Assembly (NCBI GenBank): GCA_947495295.1
Contig: CANLYJ010000001.1
Coordinates: forward strand, 1,116,001-1,180,000
DNA from: an uncultured Paracoccaceae bacterium
GTDB lineage: Bacteria; Pseudomonadota; Alphaproteobacteria; Rhodobacterales; Rhodobacteraceae
Direction of reading: 5' to 3'
Length of the DNA stretch: 64,000 nucleotides
Part shown: positions 9,528 through 17,703 of the stretch, in pieces
Numbering within the stretch: position 1 is the first letter of the stretch
Layout of the letters: each line of letters starts with the position of its first letter
The notes under the pieces: model-generated
Told to the model about the DNA's origin: nothing
Seen by the model: only the letters and a program-made list of their open reading frames with translations
Database searches by the model: none
Made by a program: the position numbers and the translations under genes

Positions 9528-10745
9528 TCAAGCCATTTGGCGCGGTTGCCTAATCAGCCAGATCAGTGAGCCGCCCGCCAGCACAAGAAACGGGATCATC
9601 GCCAGATTGACTGCGTTCCAGCCTTCTACCGCTGTCCCGCCGGAGCAGTTCATCAATCCGCCAGAGGCCAGTGAAGCCACCGTGACCATCCCAAAGACCA
9701 CCATGTCATTCATGCCTTGCACGACGCCGCGTTCTTCAGGCCTGTGTGCGCCCGCCAACATGGTAGTTGCCCCGATGAAGCCGAAATTCCAACCCAGACC
9801 CAGCAGAATCAGAGCCAGATAGAAATTGGTCAGTTCCACGCCTGACAGCCCGACAATCCCGGCCGCCCCGAGGATGGCCAGCCCGGTTGCCATGATCTTT
9901 TCCACCCCAAACCGTGCAATCAGATGTCCGGTAAAGAACGACGGTGCGAACATGGCCAGCACATGTGCTGATACGATGTCATTGGCGTTGTTGGTTGTGA
10001 AGCCGCAGCCTACCACAGCCAATGGTGTTGAGGTCATCACAAGGTTCATCAGCGAATAGGACACCATGCCCACGATGATCGCGACCACGATCCGGGGATC
10101 GCGGATCAACTCGGCCCGACTGCGTGTGATGACTGTATTGCTTGCTTGCGGTTCCTTCTTGCTGCCTTTGGGCAGGTCCAGCCAGAAGAACAGGAGCATC
10201 CCGAACAGGTTCAGCGCCGCCACGGCCAGATAGCTGCCCAGAAAAGGCACAACATAAGCGTCTTGCACCAGTTTGTTCAGTTGCGGTCCAACAATGGCGG
10301 ACAGCAGCCCACCCGCCATGACGTAGGACACGGCTTTTGGTCGGAATGCTTCGGATGCTGTGTCGGTTGCGGCGAACCGGTAGAACCCCTGCGCCGACAT
10401 ATAGATTCCTGTCAGATAGGAACCCGCCAGCAGAATGACGAAGGACCCGACATAGAGCCCATATGCAGCCACCAGCGCCCCGGTTGCCCCGGCAAAGGCC
10501 CCTAGAAAGAACCCGAACCGCCGCCCGTTGCGCTGCATCAGCGGGCTGATCCAGGGTGCCGTTGTCATTGACCCAAAGACGATGAAGGAAATGGGCAGTG
10601 TTGCGAGGCATGGGTTGGTTGACAGCATCCCCCCGGCCAAGCCCCCGATCACGAAGATCATTGGCATTTGCGCCCCAAGCACTGCCTGTGCCAGCACCAA
10701 TACGGCCACGTTTCGCTTGGCCCGCTTGTCATCCACATAAGTCAT
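9528..10745 (-). CDS. MFS transporter
   Basis: 405-residue inner-membrane protein with about 12 hydrophobic segments and a short N-terminal cytoplasmic stretch (MTYVDDKRAKRN). It has the MFS two-times-six layout with a central polar loop (LPKGSKKEPQASNT, near residue 200). Loop 2-3 carries MQRNGRRFGF in place of the usual GxxxDRxGRR, and a late GAHRPEERGVVQGMND segment is typical of small-molecule exporters. The substrate cannot be told. It is transcribed toward the large inverted repeat. Confidence 0.8.
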   Translation of the reverse strand: MTYVDDKRAKRNVAVLVLAQAVLGAQMPMIFVIGGLAGGMLSTNPCLATLPISFIVFGSMTTAPWISPLMQRNGRRFGFFLGAFAGATGALVAAYGLYVGSFVILLAGSYLTGIYMSAQGFYRFAATDTASEAFRPKAVSYVMAGGLLSAIVGPQLNKLVQDAYVVPFLGSYLAVAALNLFGMLLFFWLDLPKGSKKEPQASNTVITRSRAELIRDPRIVVAIIVGMVSYSLMNLVMTSTPLAVVGCGFTTNNANDIVSAHVLAMFAPSFFTGHLIARFGVEKIMATGLAILGAAGIVGLSGVELTNFYLALILLGLGWNFGFIGATTMLAGAHRPEERGVVQGMNDMVVFGMVTVASLASGGLMNCSGGTAVEGWNAVNLAMIPFLVLAGGSLIWLIRQPRQMA

Positions 10746-10787
10746 GGGGCATCGGTACGCCTGTGCCGTGGCGCTTGCAATCGCGAT

Positions 10788-12029
10788 TTAGGCCTGGTCG
10801 ATAATATGGGCGAATGACCCGCTGACATTGCCCTTGATCAATCCCATGGCGGGCAGGGTGGTGTCTGTTGCATCCTGCGCTTTGAACAGCGCTTTGCCCT
10901 CGGCCTTGATTATGGTCGCGTAGTGGAATTCGTGGCCGGTCCAGCGACCCTGTATCGGTCCTTTGTCTGCTTGCAGATACCTGTAGCCCAGATGCAGTTT
11001 GCGTTGGGCGAATGATGTCTCTAACCCCAGTAGCCCGGCCATTTGGTGGGTTTGTCCATCTGCGTCGGTGAGCGTTTCGCCCAGTGTCATGTACCCGCCG
11101 CATTCGCCGTAGATTTGGGCGGTGTTGTTGTGCAGGCTGTCCATGAAAATGCGATTTGCCGCAAGTTGTCCGGCATAGAGTTCGGGATAGCCGCCGGGCA
11201 GGTAGATCAGGTCGGCCTCTGGCGCCGGGTCATTATTAAGGGGTGAGAACGCGCTGATGTCCGCCCCGCCGTTATGCCAGTCCTCCAGCAGGTGCGGGTA
11301 TGCAAAAGTGAAGGCCGCATCCTGTGCGATGGCGATCCGTTGGGCGGGTGGTTTTGATCTGACATGGTTCGCTGCTTTTAGGCTGTGCAGGGGCGGCAAT
11401 GCATTTAGGTCCAGGGATTTTTCGATCAGGTCGGCTGCCAGATCAAGGAATGCATCCAGATCGGGGCGTTCTTGGGCTTGCACCAGCCCCAGATGTCGCG
11501 ACGGTTGTTGCAGTTCGGGTGTTCGCGCTATTGTCCCGATGACAGGGATGTCCCCCAGTGCATGACGTAGCATGTTTTCGTGCCGGGGGGAGCCGACATT
11601 GTTCAGGATCACCCCGGCGATCTGTACCGTTGGATCGTGATTAATGAACCCGTTTGCCAGTGCTGCCACAGAGCCTGCCATGCGCGCAGCGTCGATTACC
11701 AACACGACGGGCAGGTTCAGGATGCGGGCCAGTTCTGCGGTCGCTCCTTTGCCATCGGGCGGTGCGCCGTCGAAAAGCCCCATGGCCCCTTCGATGATCA
11801 GGGGCATTTGTCCCGCGGCGAGTGCCTTGATCCGCGCAGGCGCCATCGCCCAGGCGTCGAGGTTCAGGCAAGGCTGCTTGCAGGCGGCCTCGTGAAAGCG
11901 CGGGTCGATGTAGTCGGGGCCGGATTTTGCGCCCCGGATTGGTGTCGTTCGGCTGAGGGCGCGCAGGAGCCCAAGCGTGATCGTTGTTTTGCCGCTGCCA
12001 GAGGCTGGCGCGCTGATGATGAAGCTCAT
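10788..12029 (-). CDS. cobB: cobyrinate a,c-diamide synthase
   Basis: ATP- and glutamine-dependent amidation of the a and c side chains of (hydrogeno)cobyrinate in cobalamin synthesis. The N-terminal P-loop is SAPASGSGKTT at residues 5-15. The C-terminal class I glutamine amidotransferase domain has its nucleophile Cys in GECGGYMTLGE and a YLPGGYPELYA block. ATG 12029 (MSFIIS) is chosen because it puts the P-loop at the family's usual position; longer readings run into cobA. 413 residues. It lies 58 bases after cobA on the same strand. Confidence 0.9.
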   Translation of the reverse strand: MSFIISAPASGSGKTTITLGLLRALSRTTPIRGAKSGPDYIDPRFHEAACKQPCLNLDAWAMAPARIKALAAGQMPLIIEGAMGLFDGAPPDGKGATAELARILNLPVVLVIDAARMAGSVAALANGFINHDPTVQIAGVILNNVGSPRHENMLRHALGDIPVIGTIARTPELQQPSRHLGLVQAQERPDLDAFLDLAADLIEKSLDLNALPPLHSLKAANHVRSKPPAQRIAIAQDAAFTFAYPHLLEDWHNGGADISAFSPLNNDPAPEADLIYLPGGYPELYAGQLAANRIFMDSLHNNTAQIYGECGGYMTLGETLTDADGQTHQMAGLLGLETSFAQRKLHLGYRYLQADKGPIQGRWTGHEFHYATIIKAEGKALFKAQDATDTTLPAMGLIKGNVSGSFAHIIDQA

Positions 12030-12087
12030 CGCGTGTGACGGAGGTTGGATGCCTCCGGCGGGAGTATTTTGGGCAAAATGATAAACA

Positions 12088-12939
12088 TCAGGCGGATTCG
12101 GCGGGGCGGCCACGGCCCAGGGGGTCGAGGTTGCGTGGCGCTTCACCAGCGGCCATGCCTTGCCAGTCCAGCACTTGCCGCATCAGTACCGATTGTCCGA
12201 CGCAGATGATCGCGGGCGGCTCCAGCCCTGATTTTGCGATGTCATCAACGATCGTGCCCAGCGTGGTTTCGAGCACTTTCTGTTCGTCGGTTGTTGCGGT
12301 TGTGACCACGGCCACGGGTTCATTCAAGCTGCGCCCTGATTTGATCAGGTGGCCCGCTATCTGGGCAATATGTTTCATACCCATATAGATCACGATGACC
12401 TGACTGCCTTTGGAAATGCTGTCCCAGTCGAGCGATCCCGGTGTGTTCCCGGATTGGTCATGTCCGGTGACGAAGGTGACCGATTGGTTCACGTCCCGGT
12501 GCGTCACAGGGATGCCTGCATAGGCCAGCCCGCCGATCCCGGCGCTGATCCCTGGAATGATCCGCACTGGCACGCCGTGTTGCACCAGTGTTTGCGCCTC
12601 TTCCCCGCCGCGCCCGAACACGAAAGGATCACCCCCTTTGAGCCGCAGCACACGCTTGCCTGCCCGCGCCAGATCCACCAGTCGCAGCGAGATATCGCGC
12701 TGTTTGGCGGAAGGTTTGCCGCCCCTTTTGCCAGCATAGATATGTTCGGCTTGCGGTGCCCAGTCGAGGATCTGTTCCTGTACCAGCGCGTCATAGATGA
12801 CCACATCTGCCTGCCGCAGCCCGTTGAGCGCATGCAGTGTCAATAGCCCCGGGTCACCCGGGCCAGCCCCGCACAGCCAGACCCAACCGGGTTCCAGTGT
12901 GGGCCATGTGTGGTTGGGCAGAGGGGATGTATCTGTCAT
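12088..12939 (-). CDS. cobA: uroporphyrinogen-III C-methyltransferase
   Basis: SAM-dependent methylation of uroporphyrinogen III at C2 and C7, giving precorrin-2. The 283 residues from ATG 12939 match stand-alone CobA. SAM-site motifs are WLCGAGPGDPGLLTL near residue 21, RLKGGDPFVFGRGGEE near residue 98 and GIPVTHRD. The upstream reading frame is open but unrelated to the family, so the internal ATG is taken. It is divergent from cbiD across 90 bases that must hold both promoters; no riboswitch is apparent there. Confidence 0.92.
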   Translation of the reverse strand: MTDTSPLPNHTWPTLEPGWVWLCGAGPGDPGLLTLHALNGLRQADVVIYDALVQEQILDWAPQAEHIYAGKRGGKPSAKQRDISLRLVDLARAGKRVLRLKGGDPFVFGRGGEEAQTLVQHGVPVRIIPGISAGIGGLAYAGIPVTHRDVNQSVTFVTGHDQSGNTPGSLDWDSISKGSQVIVIYMGMKHIAQIAGHLIKSGRSLNEPVAVVTTATTDEQKVLETTLGTIVDDIAKSGLEPPAIICVGQSVLMRQVLDWQGMAAGEAPRNLDPLGRGRPAESA

Positions 12940-13029
12940 GGTTTTGGTTATGCCGCTGATTTCGCCACTTGAAAAGCCGTCAAACGACACTGGATTGCGG
13001 ATTGGCGGCATCGCCCTATAGTCGCGCCA

Positions 13030-14079
13030 ATGAGTAGGAAACCGACCGGTGATTTGCGGCGTGGCTGGACCACGGGCGCATGCGCGACCGCTGCCACGAA
13101 GGCCGCGTTGATCCGTCTGTGGGGCGGTGCCTTTCCCAAGGAAGTGGGCATCGTCCTGCCCAAGGGTGAAACGCCGGTTTTTCCGCTGGCCTTGGCCGAT
13201 GCGGGCGAAGGTTGGGCGCAGGTCGGGATTACCAAAGATGCAGGCGACGACCCTGATGTGACGCATGGCGCCTTAATCGTGGCCCGTGTTGCAATGTCGC
13301 CTGGTGGTGTGGTTTTCGTCGCCGGTGACGGTGTGGGCAGGGTTACAAAACCCGGGTTGCCGATTGCGGTGGGTGAGCCTGCGGTCAACCCTGTTCCGCG
13401 TCAGATGATGCGCGATGTGGTGCTGGAAATGGCTGCGAGTTTTGGCCGAGCCCCTGATGTGACTATTGAATTGTCGGTTCCGGGGGGGCAGGAATTGGCC
13501 CTGAAAACCTGGAACCCCCGTTTGGGCATTGAAGGCGGTCTGTCGATTCTGGGTACAACCGGCATTGTTCGCCCCTTTAGTTGTGCGGCCTGGATCGCAT
13601 CGATCCATCGTGGGATCGATGTGGCCCGTGCCGATGGGGTGCCGCATGTCGCTGGTTGTACGGGGTCCACATCGGAAGCGACGGTGCAGGCCCTGCATCA
13701 ATTGCCTGATCATGCCATGCTGGACATGGGTGATTTTGCAGGCGGAATGATGAAATACCTGCGCCGGCATCCGGTGCCTCGTCTGACGATTGGCGGAGGC
13801 ATTGGCAAGATGGCCAAGTTGGCGCAGGGTGCCGTTGATTTGCATTCTGGCCGGTCGCAGGTGAATTTTGATCAATTGGCGGAATGGGTCGCCCGCCCGG
13901 AACTGGCGGGGGCCAATACGGCGCTTGAGGCCTATCAGATTGCGGGGCCGGTGTTGGCCAATGCCGTGGCGACCCGTGCCCGGGATACCGCGCGCGCGCA
14001 ACTGGCTGATGCGGATATTGCGATTGATGTCGTGGTCATCGACCGTGCCGGTCAGGTGATTGCGCAGGCGGGCCCATGA
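13030..14079 (+). CDS. cbiD: cobalt-precorrin-5B C1-methyltransferase
   Basis: 349-residue CbiD-family enzyme for C1 methylation and ring contraction in corrin synthesis. The family start RRGWTTGACATAATKAA is at residues 10-26. Further conserved blocks are NPRLGIEGGLSILGTTGIVRP and TIGGGIGKMAKLAQG. CbiD is the anaerobic-route enzyme. Alphaproteobacteria that lack CobF sometimes carry it, so its presence suggests the same substitution here (inference). The stop overlaps the cobK start in an ATGA. Confidence 0.9.
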   Translation: MSRKPTGDLRRGWTTGACATAATKAALIRLWGGAFPKEVGIVLPKGETPVFPLALADAGEGWAQVGITKDAGDDPDVTHGALIVARVAMSPGGVVFVAGDGVGRVTKPGLPIAVGEPAVNPVPRQMMRDVVLEMAASFGRAPDVTIELSVPGGQELALKTWNPRLGIEGGLSILGTTGIVRPFSCAAWIASIHRGIDVARADGVPHVAGCTGSTSEATVQALHQLPDHAMLDMGDFAGGMMKYLRRHPVPRLTIGGGIGKMAKLAQGAVDLHSGRSQVNFDQLAEWVARPELAGANTALEAYQIAGPVLANAVATRARDTARAQLADADIAIDVVVIDRAGQVIAQAGP

Positions 14080-14798
14080 CCCTGTTGCTGTTGGCCGGAT
14101 CAGGCGAGGCCCGCCAGATTGCGGCCGGGTTGGCGGGCGGCGATGTCATTGCATCGCTTGCCGGGGCGACCCGTGCGCCTGCTGAATTGCCGGTGCCGAT
14201 GCGTATTGGTGGGTTTGGTGGAGAGGCGGGGTTTCGTGCGTTTCTGGCAGAGGCGGGGATTACAGCCGTTCTGGATGCGACCCATCCCTATGCCCGCCAG
14301 ATCACGACCCGTACTGCAGCGGTTTGTGCCGCGTTGGGCCTGCCATATCTGCAATATCTGCGTCCACCGTGGCACCCGGAGCCGGGTGACCGATGGACTG
14401 AAATCGCCAGTGAAGACGATGCAGCGACCCACATTCCAATGGGCGCAACTGTGTTTCTGGGCACGGGGCGTCAAACCCTGGACCGGTTTGCCAATCTGGT
14501 TGGTTGCCACGTGATTTGCCGCCAGATTGATCCGCCTGATACCCCGTTTCCTTTTGCGGGGGGCGAATATCTGGTTGGCCGTCCGCCGTTTTCGGTGGCT
14601 GATGAGGTGGCTTTGTTTTCGCGTCTGGGGGTAGATTGGCTTGTGGTCAAGAATGCAGGCGGTGTCGCGAGCCGCACCAAGCTGACCGCCGCTTGTCAGT
14701 TGGATATCCCTGTATTGATGATCGCCCGTCCGCCGCAGGGTGATTGGCAGATCGTGGATAGCGTTCCTGCCGCGTTGGAGTGGGCACGCTCGCTGTGA
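14076..14798 (+). CDS. cobK: precorrin-6A reductase
   Basis: NADPH-dependent reduction of precorrin-6A to 6B (CobK/CbiJ family). 240 residues with an N-terminal Rossmann-like LLLLAGSGEARQIA. The conserved VLDATHPYARQIT is near residue 66, and VGRPPFS and VVKNAGG lie near the C-terminus. It is coupled to cbiD by an ATGA overlap and forms a two-gene cobalamin unit with it. The DNA glycosylase start lies inside its stop region. Confidence 0.9.
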   Translation: MTLLLLAGSGEARQIAAGLAGGDVIASLAGATRAPAELPVPMRIGGFGGEAGFRAFLAEAGITAVLDATHPYARQITTRTAAVCAALGLPYLQYLRPPWHPEPGDRWTEIASEDDAATHIPMGATVFLGTGRQTLDRFANLVGCHVICRQIDPPDTPFPFAGGEYLVGRPPFSVADEVALFSRLGVDWLVVKNAGGVASRTKLTAACQLDIPVLMIARPPQGDWQIVDSVPAALEWARSL

Positions 14799-15424
14799 AG
14801 GAACGGGTGATCAAAGGGGATGCTTGTGTTGCCGAAGGCGCAGCATGGCTTTGCGCCCACAACCCCATTTTTGCCAGGGCGATGGAGGGTTTGCCCCCAT
14901 TGCCGCTGCGCCTGCGCCCCGATGGGTTTGCCCAATTGCTGAGCGCGATTGTCAGCCAACAGGTCAGCGTGGCCTCTGCAGCGGCGATATGGGCTCGGCT
15001 GGAGACGGCGGGGATGACACGCCCAGATGTTGTTGATCGTGCGAGTGGGGATGATTTGCGCGCATTGGGTTTGAGCCGTCCAAAGGTGCGCTATGCCCAT
15101 GCGTTGGCCCGCGCCAGTTTGGACTACGCCGCGCTGCGCCAGATGCCGGCTGATGATGCGATTGCAACATTGGTCGCAGTCCCTGGCATTGGCCCATGGA
15201 CGGCGGAGATTTACGTGATGTTTTCATTGGGTCGTGCCGATGTGTTTGCCCATGGTGATCTGGCGTTGCAGGAAGCGGCAAGGGTGATGTTTGATCTGCC
15301 TGATCGTCCCACCGAAAGGGAGATGCGTCAGATGGCGCTGGACTGGTCGCCCTGGCGGTCGGTTGCGGCCCGGATCATGTGGGCCTACTACAAGCAGATC
15401 AAGCAACGGGAAGGCATTCGATGA
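14795..15424 (+). CDS. DNA-3-methyladenine glycosylase II-type (AlkA/Mag) HhH-GPD protein
   Basis: Base-excision repair glycosylase of the helix-hairpin-helix GPD superfamily, expected to remove alkylated purines. The hairpin motif VPGIGPWTAEIY is near residue 130, followed about 20 residues later by the catalytic Asp in HGDLALQEAA. I start at GTG 14795, which gives a GTGA overlap with cobK and 209 residues; a GTG 15 bases upstream is the alternative. No iron-sulfur cluster cysteines are present, which argues against MutY/Nth. Confidence 0.85.
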   Translation: MKERVIKGDACVAEGAAWLCAHNPIFARAMEGLPPLPLRLRPDGFAQLLSAIVSQQVSVASAAAIWARLETAGMTRPDVVDRASGDDLRALGLSRPKVRYAHALARASLDYAALRQMPADDAIATLVAVPGIGPWTAEIYVMFSLGRADVFAHGDLALQEAARVMFDLPDRPTEREMRQMALDWSPWRSVAARIMWAYYKQIKQREGIR

Positions 15425-16089
15425 CACGGGCATTAGAGGCACAAAGACGGGAACCGGTATCGGGCGAGACACGATCTTGCGTTGTGTTCCTGCATGGTTA
15501 CGGGGCGAATGCGGCTGATCTGATCGGTTTGGCTGATCCATTGGGCGAACATCTGCCTGACACATTATTTATTGCCCCCGATGCGCCAGAGGCGTGTGCC
15601 GGTGCGCCGATGGGGTTTCAGTGGTTTCCGATCCCTTGGATTGATGGATCAAGCGAAGAAGAGAGCCGCGCCGGATTGGACCGGGCGGCGGATGATCTGG
15701 ATGCATTTCTGACGGGGATCATGGTTGATGAGGATCTGCTGCCCGAACAGGTGATCGTGCTGGGGTTTTCGCAAGGGACAATGATGGCCCTGCATGTCGT
15801 GCCACGCCGCGAAGATCAGGTGGCCGGCATCGTGGCGTTTTCGGGTCGGCTGCTGGAGCCGGAGCTACTGAGTGATGAGGTCGTCAGTCGCCCGCCGGTT
15901 CTGCTGATCCATGGCGATCAGGATGATGTGGTGCCGCCCCAATCGCTGCCGCAGGCTGCAGAGGCCTTGCAGGATGCTGGCTGGAAGGAAGTATACGCCC
16001 ATATCATGAAGGGAACCGGCCATGGTATTGCCCCTGATGGGCTGTCCGTGGCGCTGGCATTCATGCGCGACAGGCTGGGTCTTTCCTGA
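15421..16089 (+). CDS. phospholipase/carboxylesterase family hydrolase
   Basis: 222-residue alpha/beta hydrolase of the carboxylesterase/lysophospholipase group. Oxyanion and nucleophile regions are visible: VVFLHGYGAN near residue 22, the Ser elbow GFSQG near residue 115, the acid in HGDQDDVVP near residue 167, and the catalytic His in KGTGHGI near residue 198. The substrate is unknown. The ATG overlaps the glycosylase stop (ATGA), completing a run of coupled genes from cbiD onward. Confidence 0.82.
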   Translation: MTRALEAQRREPVSGETRSCVVFLHGYGANAADLIGLADPLGEHLPDTLFIAPDAPEACAGAPMGFQWFPIPWIDGSSEEESRAGLDRAADDLDAFLTGIMVDEDLLPEQVIVLGFSQGTMMALHVVPRREDQVAGIVAFSGRLLEPELLSDEVVSRPPVLLIHGDQDDVVPPQSLPQAAEALQDAGWKEVYAHIMKGTGHGIAPDGLSVALAFMRDRLGLS

Positions 16090-16185
16090 TCTGGATTTGT
16101 GGCCGGAAATCTCTGCCACGTTAACGGATTGGTGACCGATCACAGGGCATACCGTACCCACAATTCATGTGAGGGAGGTAGATCG

Positions 16186-16881
16186 TTGGTCATTTTTGCG
16201 CCGCTTTTGTTTGGTCTTGTTCTGCTGGCCGCTTCTGGTCTGGCATTGACGGCCTATCCGGTGGCAGCGGCTGCAATCATGCCGGGCATGACTGACGTTG
16301 ACCTGCGGGTTTTGTCCAATACTGCGATTGTCGGTGCTTGTGCGGTTGGTTTGACATGGATTTTGGTGACCCGGGCGCAGGAACGGCGCAGGTTACGGCG
16401 TGTGACGGATATGGACCCGGTGACGGCCTTGTCCAACCAGCGTTCTTTTGTCAGTCAGGCGCAATCTGTCTTGTCGCAAAGCGGTGTTCTGTTGCTGCTG
16501 GATATCGACCATTTTCGCGAGATCAATGATCGTGGCGGGCGCAGGGTTGGTGACCTTTGTTTGATGGCGCTGGCGCAGCGTTTTCGTGAATTGATACGCA
16601 GCACTGACATTGTAGGCCGTTTTGATGGCGCAACCTTTGCGATCTATCTGCCGGGGACCACGTTGGAACAGGCACACACGATTGCAGATCGCCTGTCGCG
16701 CGGTGTGATCGTGGTAAATGAAGAGGTGGCGACACGCGCCACAGCCTCTGTCGGTTTGGTTTTTGCCAATGGGCGCACGGCGCTGGATCACCTGCTGCGA
16801 AATGCAGGTGGTGCGCTGGAACGCGCCAAGCTGCAGGGACGCGCCTGTGTGGTTTCCGACGAGGCACCGCTCGCCGCCTGA
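16186..16881 (+). CDS. membrane-anchored degenerate GGDEF-domain protein
   Basis: 231 residues from a TTG start 5 bases after GGGAGG. A GTG at 16099 would be upstream but has no ribosome site. Two hydrophobic segments (about residues 2-30 and 40-60) anchor it in the membrane. A GGDEF-type domain follows (MDPVTALSNQRSF, LLLDIDHFREINDRGG, TASVGLV). The signature GGDEF is replaced by DGATF in GRFDGATFAIYLPG, so cyclase activity is doubtful. The DIDHF metal/GTP region is kept, so it may bind nucleotide or act as an effector. It is a single gene. Confidence 0.78.
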   Translation: MVIFAPLLFGLVLLAASGLALTAYPVAAAAIMPGMTDVDLRVLSNTAIVGACAVGLTWILVTRAQERRRLRRVTDMDPVTALSNQRSFVSQAQSVLSQSGVLLLLDIDHFREINDRGGRRVGDLCLMALAQRFRELIRSTDIVGRFDGATFAIYLPGTTLEQAHTIADRLSRGVIVVNEEVATRATASVGLVFANGRTALDHLLRNAGGALERAKLQGRACVVSDEAPLAA

Positions 16882-17022
16882 CGGCAATCGCTTGCGCGAA
16901 GTTTTTGCCGCACATAGTGGGGGTTGTCACATTTCTGACGCGATATATAGTCCACCTTAAGAGGATAGCGGGAACGCCGCTTTTGCACAGTTCTCGCACC
17001 TTTGCCGTGTGGGAAGTGAGAT

Positions 17023-17610
17023 ATGACGCAGACAGAATTCAGGACAGATTTCGTGCGCGCGCCGGGCGTGTTGAAACATTATCCGGCGCTGGTATTGAAT
17101 GCGGATTACCGTCCTTTGTCCTATTACCCCTTGTCATTGTGGCCTTGGCAGGAGGCCGTGAAAGCGGCGTGGTTGGACCGCGTTGATATCGTCAGCGAAT
17201 ACGAAGAGGTCGTGCGCAGCCCGTCCACCGTGATCCGGATTCCATCGGTTGTGGTGTTGAAAGACTACGTCAAACCGCAAAAGCAAGTGGCTTTTACCCG
17301 GTTCAATCTGTTTCTGCGGGACGAGTTCTGCTGTCAATATTGCGGGGCCAAGGGTGATTTGACCTTTGACCATGTGATTCCCCGTGCAAGCGGTGGCGTT
17401 ACCAGCTGGGAAAATGTGGTGGCGGCATGCAGCCCTTGCAATCTGCGCAAAGGGTCACGGTCCCTGCGTCAATCAGGGTTGAGCTTACGCAAGCCGCCAC
17501 GCAGGCCCGCAGCCGGGCAATTGCATAATGTTGGACGCAAATTTCCCCCCAACCACTTGCATGAAAGCTGGGTCGATTTCCTGTATTGGGATGCCGAGTT
17601 GGAGGCATAA
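17023..17610 (+). CDS. HNH endonuclease family protein
   Basis: 195 residues with a standard HNH zinc-finger nuclease core. CQYCG near residue 106 provides the first Cys pair, DHVIPRASGG the catalytic His region, WENVVAACSPCN the Asn and the second Cys pair. The N-terminal LVLNADYRPLSYYPLSLWPWQEAV is typical of the single-copy chromosomal HNH proteins of Rhodobacterales, so this is probably a core gene and not a homing nuclease. Its physiological role is unknown. Confidence 0.85.
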   Translation: MTQTEFRTDFVRAPGVLKHYPALVLNADYRPLSYYPLSLWPWQEAVKAAWLDRVDIVSEYEEVVRSPSTVIRIPSVVVLKDYVKPQKQVAFTRFNLFLRDEFCCQYCGAKGDLTFDHVIPRASGGVTSWENVVAACSPCNLRKGSRSLRQSGLSLRKPPRRPAAGQLHNVGRKFPPNHLHESWVDFLYWDAELEA

Positions 17611-17661
17611 CACCGCGTGTTTTGATGCCTAGACTTGGCGCGATACTCGCGCTACGAAGGC

Positions 17662-17679
17662 CGCGTTAGCGCTAACGCG
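17662..17679. promoter_or_regulatory. 18-bp perfect palindrome (LacI-type operator) upstream of zwf
   Basis: CGCGTTAGCGCTAACGCG is a perfect palindrome centred 34 bases before the zwf ATG. The TTAGCGCTAA core with a central CG looks like operators of LacI-family sugar regulators. The position between the likely promoter and the start suggests repression of the zwf-pgl-pgi operon. No LacI gene is in the window, so the regulator would be encoded elsewhere. Confidence 0.65.
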
Positions 17680-17703
17680 CATCAGCAGCAAGCGGAGTAA
17701 GCT

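Noticed and set aside
12940..13029. Cobalamin riboswitch between cobA and cbiD
   Set aside because: Only 90 bases are available and no B12-box-like sequence or extended structure is seen.
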